Of a DNA stretch of 64,000 bases, positions 48,874 to 57,108 are shown one piece after another. The first letter of the stretch is position 1. Each line of letters begins with the position of its first letter. The translations under genes were made by a program, and so were the position numbers. The notes beneath the pieces were generated by a model that searched no databases, had not been told where the DNA came from, and saw only the letters and a program-made list of their open reading frames with translations. This stretch comes from Pseudomonas chlororaphis subsp. chlororaphis (GTDB lineage: Bacteria; Pseudomonadota; Gammaproteobacteria; Pseudomonadales; Pseudomonadaceae), in the NCBI RefSeq assembly GCF_003945765.1, contig NZ_CP027712.1:6448001-6512000 (forward strand). Direction: 5' to 3'.

Positions 48874-49875
48874 TCAGTTCCAGCCAGCACGGTCCATCAG
48901 GCGAATGGCCTCGGCCTGGCGCTTGCCGGCGACTTCCACCGGCAGGGTGTCAGCCACGAACTTGCCCCAGGCGGCCACTTCGGCGGACGGCGGCACGCTC
49001 GGGTTGGCCGGGAATTCCTGGTTCACGTCGGCGAAGATCTTCTGCGCTTCCTCGGTGGTCATCCACTCCACCAGGGCCTTGGCGGCTTCCGGGTGCGGTG
49101 CGTGCTTGGTCAGGCCGATGCCCGACAGGTTGACGTGCACGCCGCGGTCGCCCTGGTTCGGCCAGAACAGTTTGACCGGCAGATCCGGCTTCTGCTTGTG
49201 CAGGCGGCCGTAGTAGTAGGTGTTGACGATGCCCACGTCGCACTGGCCGGCGCTGATCGCCTCGAGCACCGCGACGTCGTCGGAGAACACGTCGGTGGAC
49301 AGGTTGTTGACCCAGCCCTTGACGATTTCTTCGGTTTTCGCCGCGCCGTGGGTTTCGATCAGGGTCGCGGTCAGCGACTGGTTGTAGACCTTCTTCGCCG
49401 TGCGCAGGCACAGGCGGCCTTCCCACTGCTTGTCAGCCAGGGCTTCGTAGGTGGTCAGTTCGGACGGTTTCACCCGCGCGGTGGAGTAGGCGATGGTCCG
49501 CGCCCGCAGGCTCAGGCCGGTCCAGGCGTGCGAGGCGGCGCGGTATTGCAGGGGGATGTTGGTGTCGATCACCTTGGAGGTGAACGGCTGCAGGATACCC
49601 ATCTGCTCGGCTTGCCACAGGTTGCCGGCATCGACGGTGAGCAGCAGGTCGGCGGTGGCGTTCTCGCCCTCGGCCTTGATCCGCTGCATCAGCGGCGCTT
49701 CCTTGTCGGTGATGAACTTCACCTGGACCCCGGTTTTCTGGGTGTAGAGATCGAAGACCGGCTTGATCAGCTCGTCGATACGTGAGGAGTAGACCACCAC
49801 TTCGTCGGCTGCCTGGACAGTACCGCCAATGAGGGTGAGGGCCAGGGCGGTCAGTAGACGCTTCGGTGCCAACAT
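48874..49875 (-). CDS. Ferric-iron ABC transporter periplasmic binding protein (FbpA type)
   Basis: The 333-residue binding protein has a signal peptide (about residues 1-22, ending TVQAAD) and the FbpA/HitA fold starting [15 protein letters not shown]. The tandem tyrosines that bind Fe(III) are in [11 protein letters not shown] (about residues 217-219). It delivers periplasmic ferric iron to the permease encoded downstream. A candidate Fur site lies 34 bases upstream of the ATG. The ATPase subunit must be encoded elsewhere. Confidence 0.9.
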   Translation of the reverse strand: MLAPKRLLTALALTLIGGTVQAADEVVVYSSRIDELIKPVFDLYTQKTGVQVKFITDKEAPLMQRIKAEGENATADLLLTVDAGNLWQAEQMGILQPFTSKVIDTNIPLQYRAASHAWTGLSLRARTIAYSTARVKPSELTTYEALADKQWEGRLCLRTAKKVYNQSLTATLIETHGAAKTEEIVKGWVNNLSTDVFSDDVAVLEAISAGQCDVGIVNTYYYGRLHKQKPDLPVKLFWPNQGDRGVHVNLSGIGLTKHAPHPEAAKALVEWMTTEEAQKIFADVNQEFPANPSVPPSAEVAAWGKFVADTLPVEVAGKRQAEAIRLMDRAGWN

Positions 49876-49908
49876 GGGAGCGGTCTCTCGAAATCAAAGG
49901 GGAGTAAA

Positions 49909-49923
49909 TGATAAGGACTACTA
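49909..49923. promoter_or_regulatory. Candidate Fur box upstream of the iron-binding-protein gene
   Basis: TGATAAG-G-ACTACTA fits the 7-1-7 Fur consensus TGATAAT-N-ATTATCA at 10 of 14 positions, with the left half nearly complete. It is in the right place for iron repression of the transporter. The match is moderate. Confidence 0.4.
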
Positions 49924-50076
49924 TTTAGCTTCTCAAACTGAACCGGAGACCGAGGCGTTACGAGATGTTGCTGATGCATCGCCAGCGTGGGGTTCAGAGC
50001 AGACGCGCGCCCACACATGTCCGCGCGGCCCCTGCGGGAGCCGCCGGTTGAGCGGTTCGACTACTCGCGATAACGG

Positions 50077-51300
50077 TCAGGCCTTGGCCAGTTCCGGCAG
50101 ATCCCCGCTGAGGCCCAACGCCTGGCGCACGAACAGCGCCTTGGCCTCGGGCATCTGGTCGACCATTTTCAACCCGGTATTACGCAACCAGCGCAGCGGC
50201 AGCGGATCGGCCTGGAACAACCGTTCGAAGCCTTCCATCGCCGCCATCAACGCCAGGTTGTGCGGCATGCGCCGCCGCTCGTAACGGCTGAGCACCTTGG
50301 TGTCGGCCAGGTGTTCGCCGCGGCTGGCCGCCTGCAGCAGCACCTCGGCCAGCACCGCGGCATCGAGGAAGCCCAGGTTGACCCCCTGCCCGGCCAGCGG
50401 ATGGATGGTATGGGCCGCGTCGCCGATCAGGGCCAGGCCCTCTGCCACGTAACGCTTGGCATGACGCTGGCGCAACGGCACGCAGAGCCGCGGGTCGGCG
50501 CTCAACACCGCGCCCAGGCGGCCTTCGAAGGCGCGTTCCAGCTCACGGCAGAAGTCGCTGTCGTCCAGCGCCATCAGGCGTTCGGCCTCGCTGGGCGTGG
50601 TCGACCAGACGATCGAACACCAATCGTGCAGCCCGTCGCGCTCCAGCGGCAGGAACGCCAGCGGGCCGTTGTCGGTGAAACGCTGCCAGGCGGTCCTCTG
50701 GTGCGGCTCGGCGCAACGCACGCTGGTGACGATGGCGTGATGCAGGTAATCCCATTCGCGAGTGGCGCAGCCGGTCAGGCGCCGCACCGCCGAATTGGCG
50801 CCGTCGGCGGCGATTACCAGCGGGGCGCGCAGGCTGCGGCCATCGGCCAGGGTCAGTAGCCAGTCGTCGCCGGAACGGCGCATCTGCTCCAGGCGGGCGT
50901 TGGCCAGCAGGCCGATGTCGCAGTTGTGCAGACGCTCCAGCAGCGCGTCCTGGACCACGCGGTTTTCCACGATGTGGCCCAGCGCCTCGGCATGCACGCT
51001 GGCGGCCGAGAAGTGAATCTGCCCGGTGCCGCTGCCATCCCAGACCTGCATCTCGGCATACGGGCTGCAGCGCCGCCGGGTCACCCCTTCCCAGACACCC
51101 AGGCGCTCGAGAATCCGCTGGCTGGCCGCCGACAATGCACTCACCCGCGGCTCGAACGGTGCTTCGTCGTCGAAGGGCTTGACCTTCAGCGGGCTGCCAT
51201 CGAGCAGCAGCACTTCCAGGCCGCTGTCCTGCAACGCCAGCGCCAGGGCGCTCCCGACCATTCCGGCCCCGACAATCAGCAGATCTGCACGCATTTCCAT
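50077..51300 (-). CDS. ubiI: Ubiquinone-biosynthesis FAD-dependent hydroxylase (UbiI/VisC type)
   Basis: The 407-residue UbiH/UbiF/VisC-family monooxygenase hydroxylates the aromatic ring of ubiquinone precursors. FAD motifs are ADLLIVGAGMVGSALAL at the N-terminus, VIAADGANSAVRR in the middle and GDAAHTIHPLAGQGVNLG near residue 290. It is encoded downstream of ubiH, in the order pepP-ubiH-ubiI as in other gammaproteobacteria. Which of the C5/C6 positions it hydroxylates is inferred from the family name only. Confidence 0.85.
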   Translation of the reverse strand: MEMRADLLIVGAGMVGSALALALQDSGLEVLLLDGSPLKVKPFDDEAPFEPRVSALSAASQRILERLGVWEGVTRRRCSPYAEMQVWDGSGTGQIHFSAASVHAEALGHIVENRVVQDALLERLHNCDIGLLANARLEQMRRSGDDWLLTLADGRSLRAPLVIAADGANSAVRRLTGCATREWDYLHHAIVTSVRCAEPHQRTAWQRFTDNGPLAFLPLERDGLHDWCSIVWSTTPSEAERLMALDDSDFCRELERAFEGRLGAVLSADPRLCVPLRQRHAKRYVAEGLALIGDAAHTIHPLAGQGVNLGFLDAAVLAEVLLQAASRGEHLADTKVLSRYERRRMPHNLALMAAMEGFERLFQADPLPLRWLRNTGLKMVDQMPEAKALFVRQALGLSGDLPELAKA

Positions 51301-51303
51301 GCT

Positions 51304-51423
51304 TTAAGCCTGTCTCGCTTGCGGCTTGAGCCGCACGTAAAGGGTTTTGTCGAACCGCGCTACCTGGCTGCCGACACTGTGCTGGATTTCCATGCCCGGT
51401 CGCGGGCTCAGCCACTCACGCAT
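51304..51423 (-). CDS. Possible small protein between ubiH and ubiI, 39 residues
   Basis: This frame fills the 115-base gap between ubiH and ubiI, overlapping the ubiH end by 8 bases and stopping 3 bases before ubiI. It starts MREWLSPRPGMEIQHSVGS and ends in a basic tail (YVRLKPQARQA). It has no membrane segment. There is no good ribosome site, so translation would depend on coupling to ubiH. It could instead be non-coding spacer. Confidence 0.35.
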   Translation of the reverse strand: MREWLSPRPGMEIQHSVGSQVARFDKTLYVRLKPQARQA

Positions 51424-52603
51424 CGGGACGGGTACCCAGGCCCATGGCTTGCCGCGCGAACCAGCGTTTGGCCGGTGGCAGCAGGTCCAGGCCCAGCAGC
51501 CCGATATTGCGCCCCAGGGACACCAGCGGCAGCTTGCTGCCAAACAGCCGGGTGACCTGGTCGGAGAAGCCCACGGTCAGGTCCTGGTCCAGGCGCTGCC
51601 GCTCGCGGTAGGCCTGCAAGATACTGAAATCGCCCGGCGGCGTCGGGCTGACCAGCAAGGCATCGGCCAGCGCCTGGGCGTCGCGCAACGACAGGTTGAA
51701 ACCCTGCCCGGCAATCGGGTGCAGGCTATGGGCGGCGTTGCCCAGCACCACCAGGTGAGGACGCACCTGCTCCTCGGCCTCCACCAGCGCCAGCGGGTAA
51801 AGATGCCGCGCGCCGACCTGTTTCAGGGTGCCCAGGCGATAACCGAATACCCCCTGCAACTCGCCGAGGAAGCTGCGTTCGTCCAGCGCGGCCAGGCGCT
51901 GCGCGTCCATGCCCAGGCGGGTCCAGACCAACGCGCAGCGGTTCTCCGGCAGCGGCAGCAGGGCCATTGGGCCGTCGTCGGTGAAGCGCTCGAAGGCCAT
52001 GCCGTTATGGGCTTCGCTCGGGGTGATATTGGCGATCAGCGCGCTCTGGTTGTAGGGGCGCTTTTTCACCCCGATTCCCAGTTGCTCGCGCAGCCCCGAG
52101 CGACCGCCGTCGGCCAGTACCGCCAGTTCGCAATCCAGGCTGGTTTCATCGTTGAGGGTCAGGCGGTAGCCGTCTTCCAGCGGCTCCATGCGCATGACCT
52201 CGGCCGGGCAGCGCCAGCTCACCACGTCCTTGTCCAGCCCCTGCCACAGGCATTGGCCGAGCCAGGCGTTTTCCACCACATAACCCAGGGCGGGAACGCC
52301 CTCCTCCATGGCCGACAGCCGTGCGGTGGAAAACCGCCCACGGTCGGAGACATGGATCTGTTTGATCGGCTCGGCGCGGCGGGAGATTTCCTGCCACACA
52401 CCCAGCCGTTGATAGATCTGCCGCGCGCCGAACGACAGCGCCGAAGAGCGCGCATCGTAGCTGGGCTGATAGGTATCGCCCGGAGCGAACGGCTCGATCA
52501 GCACGATCTTCCAGCCGCGCTCCTTGGCGCCGGCCTGCAAGGCCAGGGCCAGGCTGGCACCGACCAGGCCACCGCCGATGATCGCCAGATTGACCCGGTT
52601 CAT
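51416..52603 (-). CDS. ubiH: 2-octaprenyl-6-methoxyphenol hydroxylase UbiH
   Basis: The 395-residue FAD monooxygenase of ubiquinone synthesis shows the N-terminal dinucleotide motif VNLAIIGGGLVGASLALAL. It also has LAVLADGGRSGLREQLG and the second FAD motif GNAAHSLHPIAGQGFNLSLRD, with the N in place of D that is normal for UbiH. It overlaps pepP by 4 bases and is followed by ubiI. It works as part of the Ubi complex at the membrane. Confidence 0.92.
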   Translation of the reverse strand: MNRVNLAIIGGGLVGASLALALQAGAKERGWKIVLIEPFAPGDTYQPSYDARSSALSFGARQIYQRLGVWQEISRRAEPIKQIHVSDRGRFSTARLSAMEEGVPALGYVVENAWLGQCLWQGLDKDVVSWRCPAEVMRMEPLEDGYRLTLNDETSLDCELAVLADGGRSGLREQLGIGVKKRPYNQSALIANITPSEAHNGMAFERFTDDGPMALLPLPENRCALVWTRLGMDAQRLAALDERSFLGELQGVFGYRLGTLKQVGARHLYPLALVEAEEQVRPHLVVLGNAAHSLHPIAGQGFNLSLRDAQALADALLVSPTPPGDFSILQAYRERQRLDQDLTVGFSDQVTRLFGSKLPLVSLGRNIGLLGLDLLPPAKRWFARQAMGLGTRPDA

Positions 52604-53934
52604 GCTGCGCAGCTCCGGGCGGCGGCCATCAGGGCCTCGATCTCGGCCACGGTCTTGGGCACGCCACCGGTGAGAATTTCACAGCCTTGCTTGGTTACCA
52701 CCACGTCATCCTCGATGCGCACGCCAATGCCGCGCCATTTCTTCGCCACGTTCTGATTGTCCGGCGCGATGTAGATGCCCGGCTCGACCGTCAGGGCCAT
52801 GCCGACTTCCAGCACCCGCCATTCACCGCCGACCTTGTACTCGCCGACGTCATGTACATCCATGCCCAGCCAGTGGCCGGCGCGGTGCATGTAAAACGCC
52901 TTGTAGGCTTCGCTGGCGATCAACTCGTCCACCTCGCCTTCGAGCAGCCCCAGTCTGACCAACCCGGAGGTGATCACCCTGACGGTCGCTTCATGGGCCT
53001 GGTTCCAGTGCTTGTTCGGCGCGATCTCGGCAAAGGCGGCTTCCTGGGAGGCCAGCACCAGCTCGTAGATCGCCTTCTGCTCGGCGGAAAACCTGCCGTT
53101 CACCGGCCAGGTGCGGGTGATATCGCTGGCATAACAATCGATCTCGCAACCGGCGTCGATCAGCACCAGGTCGCCGTCCTTGAGCAACGCGTCGTTCTGC
53201 TGGTAATGCAGGATGCAGCTGTTGCGCCCGGCGGCGACGATCGAGCCGTAGGCCGGCATCTTCGCCCCGCCCCGGCGGAACTCGTAGTCCAGCTCGGCTT
53301 CCAGGCTGAACTCGTACAGACCGGCGCGGCTGGCCTGCATGGCTCGAATATGGGCCTGGGCGGAAATCCGCGCGGCCTCGCGCATCACCTTCACTTCCGC
53401 CGCCGATTTATACAGACGCATGTCGTGCAGCAGATGATCCAGGGCAACGAATTCGTTCGGCGGCTGAGCGCCCAGGTGCGCCTTGGAGCGGATCACGTTG
53501 ATCCATTCCATCAGGTGGCGATCGAACTCGGGGTTGCTGCCCATGGCCGAATACACCCGGTCGCGGCCTTCGATAAGACCCGGCAGGATGTCGTCGATAT
53601 CGGTAATGGGGAAGGCATCGTCGGCGCCGTAATCGCGGATCGCGCCCTCCTGGCCAGCCCGCAGACCGTCCCAGAGTTCGCGCTCGGCATTACGCTCACG
53701 GCAGAACAGGATGTACTCGCCATGCTCGCGACCGGGCATCAGCACGATCACCGCCTGGGGTTCCGGGAAACCGCTTAGGTACTGGAAATCGCTGTCCTGG
53801 CGGTAGACATGCTCGACGTCGCGGTTGCGGATCGCCACCGCGGCAGCCGGCAGGATCGCGATGCTGTTGGGTTCCATCTGCGCCATGAGCGCCTTGCGGC
53901 GGCGGGTGTATTCCGATTTCGGGATATGGATCAT
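52600..53934 (-). CDS. pepP: Xaa-Pro aminopeptidase
   Basis: The 444-residue M24B metallopeptidase removes N-terminal residues preceding proline. The dinuclear metal ligands are visible: D in VLIDAGCEID and ASDITRTW, H in MHRAGHWLGMDVHD, E in LTVEPGIY and E in VRIEDDVVV. The N-terminal creatinase-like domain is complete. It is located between ygfB and ubiH, overlapping ubiH by 4 bases, an order conserved in many gammaproteobacteria. Confidence 0.95.
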   Translation of the reverse strand: MIHIPKSEYTRRRKALMAQMEPNSIAILPAAAVAIRNRDVEHVYRQDSDFQYLSGFPEPQAVIVLMPGREHGEYILFCRERNAERELWDGLRAGQEGAIRDYGADDAFPITDIDDILPGLIEGRDRVYSAMGSNPEFDRHLMEWINVIRSKAHLGAQPPNEFVALDHLLHDMRLYKSAAEVKVMREAARISAQAHIRAMQASRAGLYEFSLEAELDYEFRRGGAKMPAYGSIVAAGRNSCILHYQQNDALLKDGDLVLIDAGCEIDCYASDITRTWPVNGRFSAEQKAIYELVLASQEAAFAEIAPNKHWNQAHEATVRVITSGLVRLGLLEGEVDELIASEAYKAFYMHRAGHWLGMDVHDVGEYKVGGEWRVLEVGMALTVEPGIYIAPDNQNVAKKWRGIGVRIEDDVVVTKQGCEILTGGVPKTVAEIEALMAAARSCAA

Positions 53935-53961
53935 GGGCAGACGGATTTCCCTATCGAGCGA

Positions 53962-54519
53962 TCAGTGCAGAGAAGGCTTGGCGGCCGGTTCAACCGTCTT
54001 GTTGGTCTCGGTGAACAGCAGCAGCGGGGCGACCCGCAGGTATTCCATCACTTCCATGTAGTCGCTTTCGCCGTCGTCGGACTCTTCCAGCGCGTCCTGT
54101 ACCTGGGCGATCGCCGCCAGGTCCTGCAGCACTTCCGTGGCCTCGGTGCTCAGGGCACTGCTGTCGCGGGAGTTCAGGCCGAAGCCGGTGAGGAAACCCT
54201 GGCACCACTGCCCCAGGGCCGCGGCGCGCTCGGCCAGTGGGGCGTCGTCGGTGGGCAGCAGCAGGACGACAGTCATGTCATCGCTGGTCAGCTCGCCCTT
54301 GACCATTTCCTGCAGGCCGATCAAGGCGTTGCGAACATTGTCCTGCGGCTCGCCTTCGAGCAGCTCGGCGGCGTCGATCAGCCAGCCGTCGACTTCGAAG
54401 CCGGCGCCGGCGCAGCTGCGCCCCAGCAACAGGCCATGCAATTCGGCGGGCGAGACAGGGTGACCGCTGCTGCTGAGCAGGGTGGCGAAGGCGTTGTACG
54501 GGGAATTCTGAATGGGCAT
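53962..54519 (-). CDS. ygfB: UPF0149 family protein YgfB
   Basis: The 185-residue helical protein of the YgfB/YecA family contains [18 protein letters not shown] near the start and [11 protein letters not shown] in the middle. In P. aeruginosa YgfB suppresses ampDh3 expression through AlpA and so raises beta-lactam resistance; the same role here is an inference. It is the first gene of ygfB-pepP-ubiH-ubiI and is divergent from the zapB-like/zapA pair. Its product lacks the SEC-C metal motif seen in longer relatives. Confidence 0.88.
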   Translation of the reverse strand: MPIQNSPYNAFATLLSSSGHPVSPAELHGLLLGRSCAGAGFEVDGWLIDAAELLEGEPQDNVRNALIGLQEMVKGELTSDDMTVVLLLPTDDAPLAERAAALGQWCQGFLTGFGLNSRDSSALSTEATEVLQDLAAIAQVQDALEESDDGESDYMEVMEYLRVAPLLLFTETNKTVEPAAKPSLH

Positions 54520-54659
54520 GGGCAGCTAGGCGCCAAGCGGCGCAATGTCTAGAATGGAGGCCTTGTATCCTAGCATCGGCAGACGCGCCAAGACCATCGA
54601 GGCCGTCAACTCGTTTGCCCAGGCAGTTGCCACTCATCAGACAAATCCAGTGGGATCCA

Positions 54660-54869
54660 ATGGAAGACACCGATCTGCAAGCGCTGATGGCTAGACTCGA
54701 ACTGCTAATTGGCCGGGTCGAGCAACTAAAGAGTCAAAACGCACTCTTATTAGCTCAGGAAAAGACTTGGCGCGAGGAACGCGCGCACCTCATTGAAAAA
54801 AACGAAATCGCCCGGCGTAAGGTCGAATCGATGATTTCGCGCCTCAAGGCCCTGGAGCAAGACTCATGA
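54660..54869 (+). CDS. Small coiled-coil protein, TIGR02449 family (ZapB-like)
   Basis: The 69-residue protein is almost entirely one coiled coil (LQALMARLELLIGRVEQLKSQ and onwards, heptad leucines and isoleucines throughout). It precedes zapA with a 4-base overlap, as in other pseudomonads. The family is regarded as cell-division related by context with ZapA, but its role is not proved. The start MEDTDLQ has a weak ribosome site. Confidence 0.85.
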   Translation: MEDTDLQALMARLELLIGRVEQLKSQNALLLAQEKTWREERAHLIEKNEIARRKVESMISRLKALEQDS

Positions 54870-55189
54870 GTTCAAGCAATAGCGTTACCGTGCAGATCCT
54901 CGACAAAGAGTATTCGATCATCTGCCCCCAGGAAGAGCGTAGCAATCTGGTGAGCGCCGCCCGGTACCTGGATGGCAAGATGCGCGAGATCCGCAGCAGC
55001 GGCAAAGTCATTGGCGCCGATCGTATCGCGGTGATGGCCGCCCTCAATATCACCCACGATCTGCTGCACAAGCAGGACCGCCCTGACGTGCAAGCCAGCG
55101 GTTCGACCCGCGAACAGGTGCGCGACCTGCTCGAACGCGTGGATCTGGTGCTCGCCACCGACACCGATACAACCAAGGCTGATTCCTGA
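54866..55189 (+). CDS. zapA: Cell division protein ZapA
   Basis: The 107-residue protein binds and bundles FtsZ at midcell. The N-terminal globular part carries VTVQILDKEYSIICPQEE, and the C-terminal helix supports dimer and tetramer formation. The length and the RIAVMAALNITHDLL segment are typical. It overlaps the ZapB-like gene and ends 25 bases before the 6S RNA, an arrangement conserved across gammaproteobacteria. Confidence 0.93.
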   Translation: MSSSNSVTVQILDKEYSIICPQEERSNLVSAARYLDGKMREIRSSGKVIGADRIAVMAALNITHDLLHKQDRPDVQASGSTREQVRDLLERVDLVLATDTDTTKADS

Positions 55190-55201
55190 GGGTGGTTGCG
55201 G

Positions 55202-55207
55202 TATAAT
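55202..55207 (+). promoter_or_regulatory. Sigma-70 -10 element of the 6S RNA promoter
   Basis: A perfect TATAAT lies 7 bases before the inferred 6S RNA 5' end and 12 bases after the zapA stop codon. The -35 region (around 55179, CTGATT) is weak. Confidence 0.75.
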
Positions 55208-55213
55208 CCCCAC

Positions 55214-55391
55214 CACTCCCTGGGGTGCTTGCCAGTTGGCGATGTCCCTGAGCCGATTCGCACTACCCTGGAAGTTGCACGTTGGGCCGGTGTGCATGTC
55301 CGCTAGACGGAAAGCCTTAACGCCTACTGCATCTTCCGCCTTGAACTTTCGGGTTCAAGGGCTAAGTCGACAGCGGTTCATCCGGGGAGCC
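55214..55391 (+). ncRNA. ssrS: 6S RNA
   Basis: This 6S RNA of about 178 nucleotides binds sigma-70 RNA polymerase and mimics an open promoter. The closing-stem ends ACTCCCTGGGG and CCGGGGAGC pair. Internal landmarks match Pseudomonas ssrS, including GATGTCCCTGAGCCGAT, GTGTGCATGTCCGC, GACGGAAAGCCTTAA and CCTTGAACTTTCGGGTTCAAGG. It lies between zapA and the 5-formyl-THF cyclo-ligase gene, the classical position. The ends are estimated from the stem. Confidence 0.93.
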
Positions 55392-55404
55392 TGAATTCCA
55401 TGCC

Positions 55405-55439
55405 AATGCCAGCTATGCAAATAGCTGGCATTGTTTTTT
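55405..55439 (+). terminator. Terminator after 6S RNA
   Basis: AATGCCAGCTAT-GCAA-ATAGCTGGCATT is a perfect 12-bp stem followed by G and T6. It separates 6S RNA from the downstream gene, although read-through could give a joint transcript as in E. coli ssrS-ygfA. Confidence 0.92.
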
Positions 55440-55443
55440 GGGG

Positions 55444-55486
55444 CTCCGCTTTTTCGGTTCCGTTTTTTTCGGCTCCGTTTTTTTCG
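55444..55486. repeat. Short T-rich tandem repeats before the cyclo-ligase gene
   Basis: Three related units (TCCGCTTTTTCGG, TCCGTTTTTTTCGG, TCCGTTTTTTTCGA) stand in tandem directly after the 6S RNA terminator. Variation in the T-runs suggests slippage. Their place between terminator and gene suggests an extra terminator or leader function, unproved. Confidence 0.6.
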
Positions 55487-55541
55487 ATCAAGGGTTATTT
55501 GGTACGCTGTCCTGCCGTACCCGACCCGGACCCGAGCGACC

Positions 55542-56147
55542 ATGACCGAACCGGCGCCGCTTTCCCGCCCGCAACTTCGACGCATACTGCGCAAAGCCCG
55601 CCGCGCCCTCACCGCCAGCGAACAACGCCAGGCCTCTCGTGGGCTGTATCGACAACTGGCGCAGCATCCGTTGTTCCGCCGCGCCAAACACATCTCCCTT
55701 TACCTGCCCATGGACGGTGAAATCGACCCGCGCCCGCTGCTGCTGGCTGCGCAACGCCGGGGCAAGGCGACTTATCTGCCGGTGCTCAGCGCCTGGCCAC
55801 GGACCAAGATGGTGTTTCAGCGGGTTCGCCCCGGCGAAAAGCTGCGCCCCAATCGCTTCCGCATTCCCGAGCCACGGGTGAGCCTGGCCCGGCAACGCAA
55901 GGTCTGGGCCCTGGATCTGGTGCTGTTGCCGCTGGTCGGCTTCGATGAGGCGGGCGGACGCCTGGGAATGGGCGGTGGTTTCTATGATCGCAGCCTGGCC
56001 TATCTGGCGCGGCGCAAAAGCTGGCGCAAGCCGACGCTACTGGGGCTGGCCCACGAATGTCAGAAAGTCGCGCAACTGGATCAGGCGAGCTGGGATGTAC
56101 CGCTGCAAGGAACGGTGACTGACAAGAAATGGTATTTCGCGAAATAG
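55542..56147 (+). CDS. ygfA: 5-formyltetrahydrofolate cyclo-ligase
   Basis: The 201-residue enzyme converts 5-formyl-THF to 5,10-methenyl-THF using ATP. The ATP and folate loop GRLGMGGGFYDRSL (about residues 146-159) and the basic N-terminal RKARRAL segment are present. It follows 6S RNA as in many gammaproteobacteria, where the gene takes part in persister formation in E. coli. The ATG at 55542 has GAGCGACC before it, a weak ribosome site. Confidence 0.92.
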   Translation: MTEPAPLSRPQLRRILRKARRALTASEQRQASRGLYRQLAQHPLFRRAKHISLYLPMDGEIDPRPLLLAAQRRGKATYLPVLSAWPRTKMVFQRVRPGEKLRPNRFRIPEPRVSLARQRKVWALDLVLLPLVGFDEAGGRLGMGGGFYDRSLAYLARRKSWRKPTLLGLAHECQKVAQLDQASWDVPLQGTVTDKKWYFAK

Positions 56148-56181
56148 GCGCCACCAGGAGAGAGCGGCGCCTTGGAAGGAA

Positions 56182-56328
56182 TCAACGCTTGTAAGGCTGC
56201 TGCTGTTGCGCGAGCTCGACCGATGCGTCGGTCTTGTTGGCCCACAGGCTCTGCGCATAACCGGTTGTCACTACGCCCAAACCGAACAAAATAACCAAAA
56301 TCCATAGTAAATCCGGTTTGCGTTGCAT
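56182..56328 (-). CDS. Small single-pass membrane protein, 48 residues
   Basis: Translation gives MQRKPDLLWILVILFGLGV as the first 19 residues, i.e. a short basic start and one membrane helix (about residues 7-25). A polar tail ends QQQQPYKR. A G-rich ribosome site (GAGGGGGG) lies 6 bases before the ATG. It converges with the cyclo-ligase gene and is divergent from the EVE-domain gene. Similar tiny proteins at this place occur in other Pseudomonas genomes as far as I recall. Function is unknown. Confidence 0.7.
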   Translation of the reverse strand: MQRKPDLLWILVILFGLGVVTTGYAQSLWANKTDASVELAQQQQPYKR

Positions 56329-56523
56329 CGATTGCCCCCCTCAGGCAAATCCCACACGATGACAGCGACGGTTTCCATAACAGGCCGTGCAGCAGCGTCA
56401 AGCTTAAAATCCCGGCATTCTGCGATAACGTGAACCGACACGCAAATGCTGGCGTCAACCGACTGTCGGTTTGTCATAAAATTGCCCGACAGCTTGCCCA
56501 CGTCCCTCTGGAGAGCACAGAAA

Positions 56524-56973
56524 ATGGCCTATTGGCTGATGAAATCCGAACCGGAAGAACTCTCGATCGAGGGCCTGGCGCTCAAGAAACAGGCGCGCTG
56601 GGACGGCGTACGCAACTACCAGGCACGAAACTTCCTGCGCAACATGGCGGTGGGTGACCAATTCTTCTTTTATCACTCCAGCTGTCCCGAACCGGGCATC
56701 GCCGGGATCGGCCAAATCATCGAGGCCGCCTACCCCGACCCGACCGCCCTGGAACCGGAAAACCCGCATTTCGATCCCAAGGCCAGCGCCGAGAAAAACG
56801 CCTGGAGCGCCGTCGACGTCGCCCATGTCGAAACCTTCCCCAAGGTGCTGCGCCTGGATTATCTGAAGCAGCAAACCGCCCTCGCCGAACTGCCCCTGGT
56901 GCAGAAAGGCAGCCGGCTGTCCGTGATGCCAGTGACCGCCGAACAGTGGGCGGCGGTACTCGCGCTGCGCTGA
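56524..56973 (+). CDS. EVE domain-containing protein (PUA-like)
   Basis: The 149-residue single EVE (YTH/PUA-like) domain protein begins MAYWLMKSEPEELS and shows RWDGVRNYQARNFLRNM and FFYHSSCPEPGIAGIG, the family hallmarks. EVE domains bind modified bases in RNA or DNA; the target is unknown. GGAGAG lies 7 bases before the ATG. It is divergent from the small membrane-protein gene and upstream of the exporter operon by 135 bases. Confidence 0.88.
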   Translation: MAYWLMKSEPEELSIEGLALKKQARWDGVRNYQARNFLRNMAVGDQFFFYHSSCPEPGIAGIGQIIEAAYPDPTALEPENPHFDPKASAEKNAWSAVDVAHVETFPKVLRLDYLKQQTALAELPLVQKGSRLSVMPVTAEQWAAVLALR

Positions 56974-57108
56974 ACAGGCCGCAAGCGATACTCAGGCAGG
57001 TATCTCGCGCACAACGTACTAGGCTTGCCCGTTCATTTGACGGACATCAAGTCGCCCAACGGCTTGAGCCGCCAGACTAGGACGCTATAGCCGCAGGGAT
57101 GCCCCCCA

